From the NCBI GenBank assembly GCA_946414075.1, contig CAMKNA010000026.1:1-32332 (forward strand): a stretch of 32,332 bases of DNA, written 5' to 3'. The position numbers and the translations under genes were made by a program. Each line of letters starts with the position of its first letter. Position 1 is the stretch's first letter. This document shows, one piece after another, positions 28,819 through 32,332 of this stretch. The notes under the pieces are model-generated. The model was not told the DNA's origin. It worked only from the letters and a program-made list of their open reading frames with translations, and did no database searches. This DNA comes from an uncultured Fibrobacter sp. (GTDB lineage: Bacteria > Fibrobacterota > Fibrobacteria > Fibrobacterales > Fibrobacteraceae).

Positions 28819-29553
28819 ATGAAACGTCTATCTCTCGTTGCTATGGCAATCTTCTTCGTAAGCCTCGTGGCTTGCAACCAGGCCTCCGCCGGTTCTTCTT
28901 TCAACCAGCAGGCCAAACTGGACTCTCTGGAAAAGGATTTCAAGCAGGTCAAGGAAGAATTTGAAATCATCAAGTATGCTCTGGACAAGCGCGGCATCTC
29001 CCTGGAAATGGCCCGTGCCGAAATGGAAGCGGACAACAAGGTCTGGGACATTCCCGACGAGGACAGCCCGGTTTTCGGCAACACCAAGAACCCGAAACTC
29101 ACCATTGTTGAATTTACCGAGTTCCAGTGCCCCTACTGCTCACGCATTGCTCCTACCATGAAGGAACTGAATGAAAAGTATGGCGACAAGATCAAGTTCG
29201 TCTACAAGCACTTCCCCCTGAATTTCCATGCCAACGCCCCGTCTGCCGCGGCTGCCTCCATCGCAGCCCAAAAGCAGGGCAAGTTCTGGGAATTCCGTTA
29301 CGCCCTGGCTCCCCACAGCCGCGAGCTGGGTGATTCCATCTATGTGGAAGTGGCCAAGCAGGTCGGCCTGAACATTGAACAGTTCAAGAAGGACATGGTT
29401 CTGGATTCTGCCATGCAGGCCCGTATCAACAAGGATTTCGAACTGGGACGCGAGGTCGGGGTCCAGGGAACGCCTAACTTCTATATCAACGGCAAGCGCC
29501 AGGACCGCTTCAGCAAGGAACTGGTGGAAAAGATGCTGAAGGAAGCCAAGTAG
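28819..29553 (+). CDS. DsbA-family thiol-disulfide oxidoreductase lipoprotein
   Basis: Periplasmic thioredoxin-fold protein of 244 residues. Signal peptide with lipobox LVAC (C19), so it is membrane-anchored, unlike soluble E. coli DsbA. Residues about 27-75 form a helical, coiled-coil-like spacer (FNQQAKLDSLEKDFKQVKEEFEII). The DsbA domain follows: KLTIVEFTEFQCPYCSRIAPTMKEL with active site C104-P-Y-C107, KHFPLNFHANAPSAAAASIAAQKQGKFWEFRYAL, and the cis-Pro loop GVQGTPNFYING (P219). This is the DSBA/thioredoxin_4 group (BdbD- and DsbA-like). Likely to introduce or shuffle disulfides in exported proteins; LptD and the two-cysteine lipoproteins in this window are plausible clients (inference). 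Strong Shine-Dalgarno. Confidence 0.9.
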   Translation: MKRLSLVAMAIFFVSLVACNQASAGSSFNQQAKLDSLEKDFKQVKEEFEIIKYALDKRGISLEMARAEMEADNKVWDIPDEDSPVFGNTKNPKLTIVEFTEFQCPYCSRIAPTMKELNEKYGDKIKFVYKHFPLNFHANAPSAAAASIAAQKQGKFWEFRYALAPHSRELGDSIYVEVAKQVGLNIEQFKKDMVLDSAMQARINKDFELGREVGVQGTPNFYINGKRQDRFSKELVEKMLKEAK

Positions 29554-29612
29554 TGTTTTCTTCCGTGAACACGAATGTGTTGCGGAAATCCCGTGTTTGG
29601 GAGTAAAAAAGG

Positions 29613-29618
29613 TATTTT
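29613..29618 (+). promoter_or_regulatory. Putative -10 box of the GH51 cellulase gene
   Basis: TATTTTCA, 31 bases before the ATG at 29650, in the 96-base gap after the dsbA-like gene. The gap has only weak hairpins (for example AACAC/GTGTT at 29568-29581), with no T-run. Confidence 0.35.
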
Positions 29619-29649
29619 CAAAAAACAACAAACCATAAGGATGCGATAT

Positions 29650-32332
29650 ATGATGAAGCAAACACTGAAGGTCGCCTCGATAGCCCTGCTTGGGCTGTTG
29701 ACTACGACCGCCATGGCTCAGCAGAAACCGCCCCGTCTGGTAGTTTACAAGTTCTTTGACGACCAATACCGTCAGGGGGGCTTTGACTATGCATACGGTG
29801 GCAAGAGTAAGGGTGTTACCATTACCAAGGAAGGCGGCTACAAGTCCAAGTCCGCATTGAACATCAAGCTGGACCCCAGTGAGTATTCGGGTGCGTCCAT
29901 TTGCCTGTATAATGAGTTCTTTGATTTGAGCAAGTACCTCCTTGATTCCAAGGTCGAGTTCATGATCAAGGGCAAGAAGGGTGGCGAATCTGTGAAGGTT
30001 GGTCTCCTTGACGACGAAGTGGGCGATGGCAAGAAGACCCAGGTCGTTCTCCCCATGAACAAGTACATCGAGGGTGGTTCCATAACGACGGACTGGAAGA
30101 AGGTCTCCATTCCTCTCGTGGACTTCCCGGACCGTGGTCTTTATTGGGACAATACCCGCAAGTCCGAATTCCCGTCCCGTATCGACTGGGATAAAATTGC
30201 CGAAATCCGTTTCTCTATTGACAAGGGCCCGGCAAAGGATTTTGAAATTTGGGTGGACAACATTGAAATCGTGAAGGGAAACAAGAAGGCCAAGCCCAAG
30301 GCCAAGATTGTCTACTGGGATGAAAATGAGGACGTCATTGACGGTCCCAAGAATCCCGAAAAACTGGATGGCAAGGCCAAGACCTTGGTCACCTTCTACG
30401 ACAACAACCTGAAGGGCTTCAGCTACAGCTATGGTGGTCTTTCTGCCCAGCGCGAAGCCAAGTCCAAGACTGCGGGCAACCCCAACGTGCTCGCCCTGTA
30501 CATCGATAACAACGACTGGTCCGGCGTGACCTACTCCATGGGCGAAGGCAAGTATGCCGACCTGTCCAAGGTTCGCAACAAGGGTGGTCTCTATTTCTGG
30601 ATCAAGGGTAAGCTCGGCGGTGAAAAGGTGTATGTCGGTATCCTCGACAACCAGGGCAACGACATCAAGAGCCAGACCAAGGTCAGCCTGAACGACTGGA
30701 TCGAGGGCGCCAAGGTGGGCACCGATTGGAAGCTGGTGAAGATTCCTCTGAAGAAGTTCAATGACAAGGGTAAGGCTTGGGATGCCAACAAGCAGGCCGA
30801 AGTTGCCAAGGATATCCAGTGGAACAAGATCCAGGAAATCCGCTTCTCTGTGGGCAAGGGTGAAAACCAGGGTGAACCCGGCAAGCCCGCACCTGTGACC
30901 ATTTTCGTGGACCAGATTACCTTCACTGAAAATATCGACTGGGTTGACCCGGATATCAAGTGGGATAACTGGAACTCCAAGGAAAAGGACATGATCATCA
31001 CCGACTTCGAAAGCAAGTTCAGCAAGGATGTGTGGGAACCCTCCAAGGGTCCGAAGTCCAAGGTTGAGGTTGAAGTGCCGTTCAAGACTTCTACACTTGA
31101 TGGCAACTCCCTCAATGTCAAGCATTTCGAAATGTCTGACTGGGTGGACATCGTGTTCGACATGGTCAAGAGCAACCGCTCCGCTGCCGACCGCGACTGG
31201 ACCAAGCACTGGGGCATCATGTTCGACGTGTACTCCGAACGTGCATGGCAGTCCATCACTGTCCAGGTGGGTGACGCCGGCAACGAACTGTTCGTGGCTA
31301 ACACCGGTGTGCCTCGTGGCCGTACCACGGTGATCGTACCGTTCCGTGCGTTCTCCAAGTTCCCGTACTATCAGCCGCCTACCGCCAAGGAAAATGGCGT
31401 GTTCGACCTGAAGGGTGTCGTCTCTCTCGACTTCAAGCCGGGTGGAGAAGGATCCAATGGTAACTTCGAAATTGACAATATCAAGCTCACCAACCAGAAG
31501 GAAGTGAAGGCTGCTGATCGTCCGGCACTTGTGAAGGTCGAAGTCAAGGGTACCGGCGATGTGGTCAACCCCAACATCTCTGGTGGCCTCTTCGGTATCA
31601 ACGCTGCCCTGTGGGATGGCGACATGCTGGACAACCCCAAGTTCAAGGTGCAGACGGCTGAATACGCCAAGCGTATCAACCATGGCATCATCCGTTACCC
31701 GGGCGGTCTCCGTGCTGATGACGACCACTGGAAGGAAATTCTTGACAACCACGACTGGATGGTCGATACCGACGAATTCCTCGCCTGGTTGAAGAAGACC
31801 GGTTCTAACGCCATGTTCACCGTGAACTTCGGTTCCGGTACCGAAGAAGAAGCCGCTGCTTGGGTGAAGCACACCAACATCGACAAGAAGGCCGGCATCA
31901 AGTACTGGGAAATCGGTAACGAAGTCTATGGTAACTGGCACCCGTACTACGAGAAGTATGGTAAGGACGGCGGTACCATCTATGGTAAGCGCGCCCGCAA
32001 GTTCATCGAGGCCATGAAGAAGGTCGACCCGACCATCAAGGTAGCCGTGCTCGGTGTGCTGGATGGTGAATGGAACGACAATGTGCTCAAGGAAACGGGT
32101 GACATTGCCGACGGTATCATTGTTCACCACTATCCGCAGCACTATGGTGAAGAAAACGACTTCGCCATGCTCTCTGCTCCGCAGGACCTGGTGCCTATCT
32201 ACAGCCGCCTGCACAAGCTGGTGGACAAGTGGACCAAGCACTTCAACAAGAAGCAGAAGTTCGAACTGTGGCTCACGGAATGGAACTCCGTGGACTTCAA
32301 CCCGGGTCCGCAGACCATTTCTCTCGAAAACG
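29650..32332 (+). CDS. celF: Secreted GH51 endoglucanase with tandem N-terminal modules, CelF/Cel51A-like (3' end cut by window)
   Basis: Extracellular cellulase; 894 residues visible, C-terminus beyond the window. AAGGA lies 8 bases before ATG 29650; an earlier ATG (29641) overlaps it. The signal peptide ends TTAMA (residue 23). Modules: two ~195-residue homologous beta-sandwich repeats (about 28-222 and 240-430; compare TDWKKVSIPL with TDWKLVKIPL, and DWDKIAEIRFSIDKG with QWNKIQEIRFSVGKG); a third CBM11-like sandwich (about 445-620, MIITDFESKF ... FEIDNIKL); then the GH51 catalytic domain from about 628 (NPNISGGLFGINAALWDG, IIRYPGGLRADD). Acid/base Glu758 in WEIGNEVYGNW and nucleophile Glu877 in LWLTEWNS. 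Architecture agrees with Fibrobacter succinogenes CelF, whose N-terminal module defines CBM30. The name is from recall. Confidence 0.85.
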   Translation, partial: MMKQTLKVASIALLGLLTTTAMAQQKPPRLVVYKFFDDQYRQGGFDYAYGGKSKGVTITKEGGYKSKSALNIKLDPSEYSGASICLYNEFFDLSKYLLDSKVEFMIKGKKGGESVKVGLLDDEVGDGKKTQVVLPMNKYIEGGSITTDWKKVSIPLVDFPDRGLYWDNTRKSEFPSRIDWDKIAEIRFSIDKGPAKDFEIWVDNIEIVKGNKKAKPKAKIVYWDENEDVIDGPKNPEKLDGKAKTLVTFYDNNLKGFSYSYGGLSAQREAKSKTAGNPNVLALYIDNNDWSGVTYSMGEGKYADLSKVRNKGGLYFWIKGKLGGEKVYVGILDNQGNDIKSQTKVSLNDWIEGAKVGTDWKLVKIPLKKFNDKGKAWDANKQAEVAKDIQWNKIQEIRFSVGKGENQGEPGKPAPVTIFVDQITFTENIDWVDPDIKWDNWNSKEKDMIITDFESKFSKDVWEPSKGPKSKVEVEVPFKTSTLDGNSLNVKHFEMSDWVDIVFDMVKSNRSAADRDWTKHWGIMFDVYSERAWQSITVQVGDAGNELFVANTGVPRGRTTVIVPFRAFSKFPYYQPPTAKENGVFDLKGVVSLDFKPGGEGSNGNFEIDNIKLTNQKEVKAADRPALVKVEVKGTGDVVNPNISGGLFGINAALWDGDMLDNPKFKVQTAEYAKRINHGIIRYPGGLRADDDHWKEILDNHDWMVDTDEFLAWLKKTGSNAMFTVNFGSGTEEEAAAWVKHTNIDKKAGIKYWEIGNEVYGNWHPYYEKYGKDGGTIYGKRARKFIEAMKKVDPTIKVAVLGVLDGEWNDNVLKETGDIADGIIVHHYPQHYGEENDFAMLSAPQDLVPIYSRLHKLVDKWTKHFNKKQKFELWLTEWNSVDFNPGPQTISLEN

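Noticed and set aside
29562..29604. Possible terminator after the dsbA-like gene
   Set aside because: Only short interrupted stems (AACAC/GTGTT, TCCC/GGGA) and no T-run directly after them.
29140..32241. A 1033-codon open frame on the minus strand
   Set aside because: It runs antisense through the dsbA-like and GH51 genes and across their intergenic gap. Its product is His/Val/Leu-rich and unlike any family, while the sense strand has signal peptide, tandem modules and catalytic motifs.
1..32332. CRISPR arrays, insertion sequences, prophage or integrase genes
   Set aside because: No regularly spaced repeats, transposase, integrase or phage-like genes seen on either strand.

Overview
The window looks like chromosomal DNA of a Fibrobacter-type bacterium (Fibrobacterota, FCB group). 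The basis is gene content, not a database search: a multi-modular secreted GH51 cellulase resembling Fibrobacter CelF/Cel51A, a diderm envelope set (LolA, LptD, Tol-Pal, several beta-barrel proteins), small MKK...[11 protein letters not shown] lipoproteins, an EF-G of the mitochondrial/spd-EFG1 type, and promoters with a TAnnTTT -10 box like that of Bacteroidota. No phage, IS element, CRISPR array or obvious island is visible. This is mainly core genome.

Layout. 1-1520 (-): N-terminal three quarters of an EF-G gene. 1673-1990 (+): TRL-like lipoprotein. 2025-3788 (-): an outer-membrane barrel protein followed by an EcsC-like membrane-associated protein. 3904-10909 (+): an envelope cluster of lolA, a secreted protein with a C-terminal FlgD/T9SS-like domain, a PorV-like barrel, recF (start overlapping the PorV-like gene) and lptD. 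10971-11043 (-): tRNA-Ala(GGC) with its own promoter and terminator. 11161-15847 (+): tolQ, tolR, a TonB/TolA-like gene, tolB, pal and cpoB, closed by a strong terminator. 15913-17007 (-): another barrel protein, divergent from hemB (17106-18077). 18179-19205 (+): two related small lipoproteins carrying three copies of a two-cysteine module, each gene followed by its own terminator. 19273-20562 (+): hemL. 20669-24505 (-): a four-gene operon (41-aa membrane peptide, DUF2334-like deacetylase, acyl-CoA synthetase, OFA-type transporter). 24629-27119 (-): fabF-fabV. 27283-28527 (-): SpmA/SpmB-type fused membrane protein. 28819-29553 (+): DsbA-like lipoprotein. 29650-end (+): the GH51 cellulase, cut by the window edge.

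How the parts fit. Much of the window serves the envelope: lipoprotein sorting (LolA), LPS insertion (LptD, with just two cysteines placed like the inter-domain disulfide of E. coli LptD), outer-membrane constriction (Tol-Pal-CpoB), fatty acid synthesis (FabF/FabV) and disulfide chemistry (DsbA-like lipoprotein). HemB and HemL belong to the C5 tetrapyrrole pathway. The least understood parts are the 41-aa-peptide/DUF2334/acyl-CoA-ligase/OFA operon, the cysteine-pair lipoprotein family, and a group of genes without Shine-Dalgarno sequences whose start codon lies 6-9 nt after a -10-like box, suggesting leaderless transcripts.
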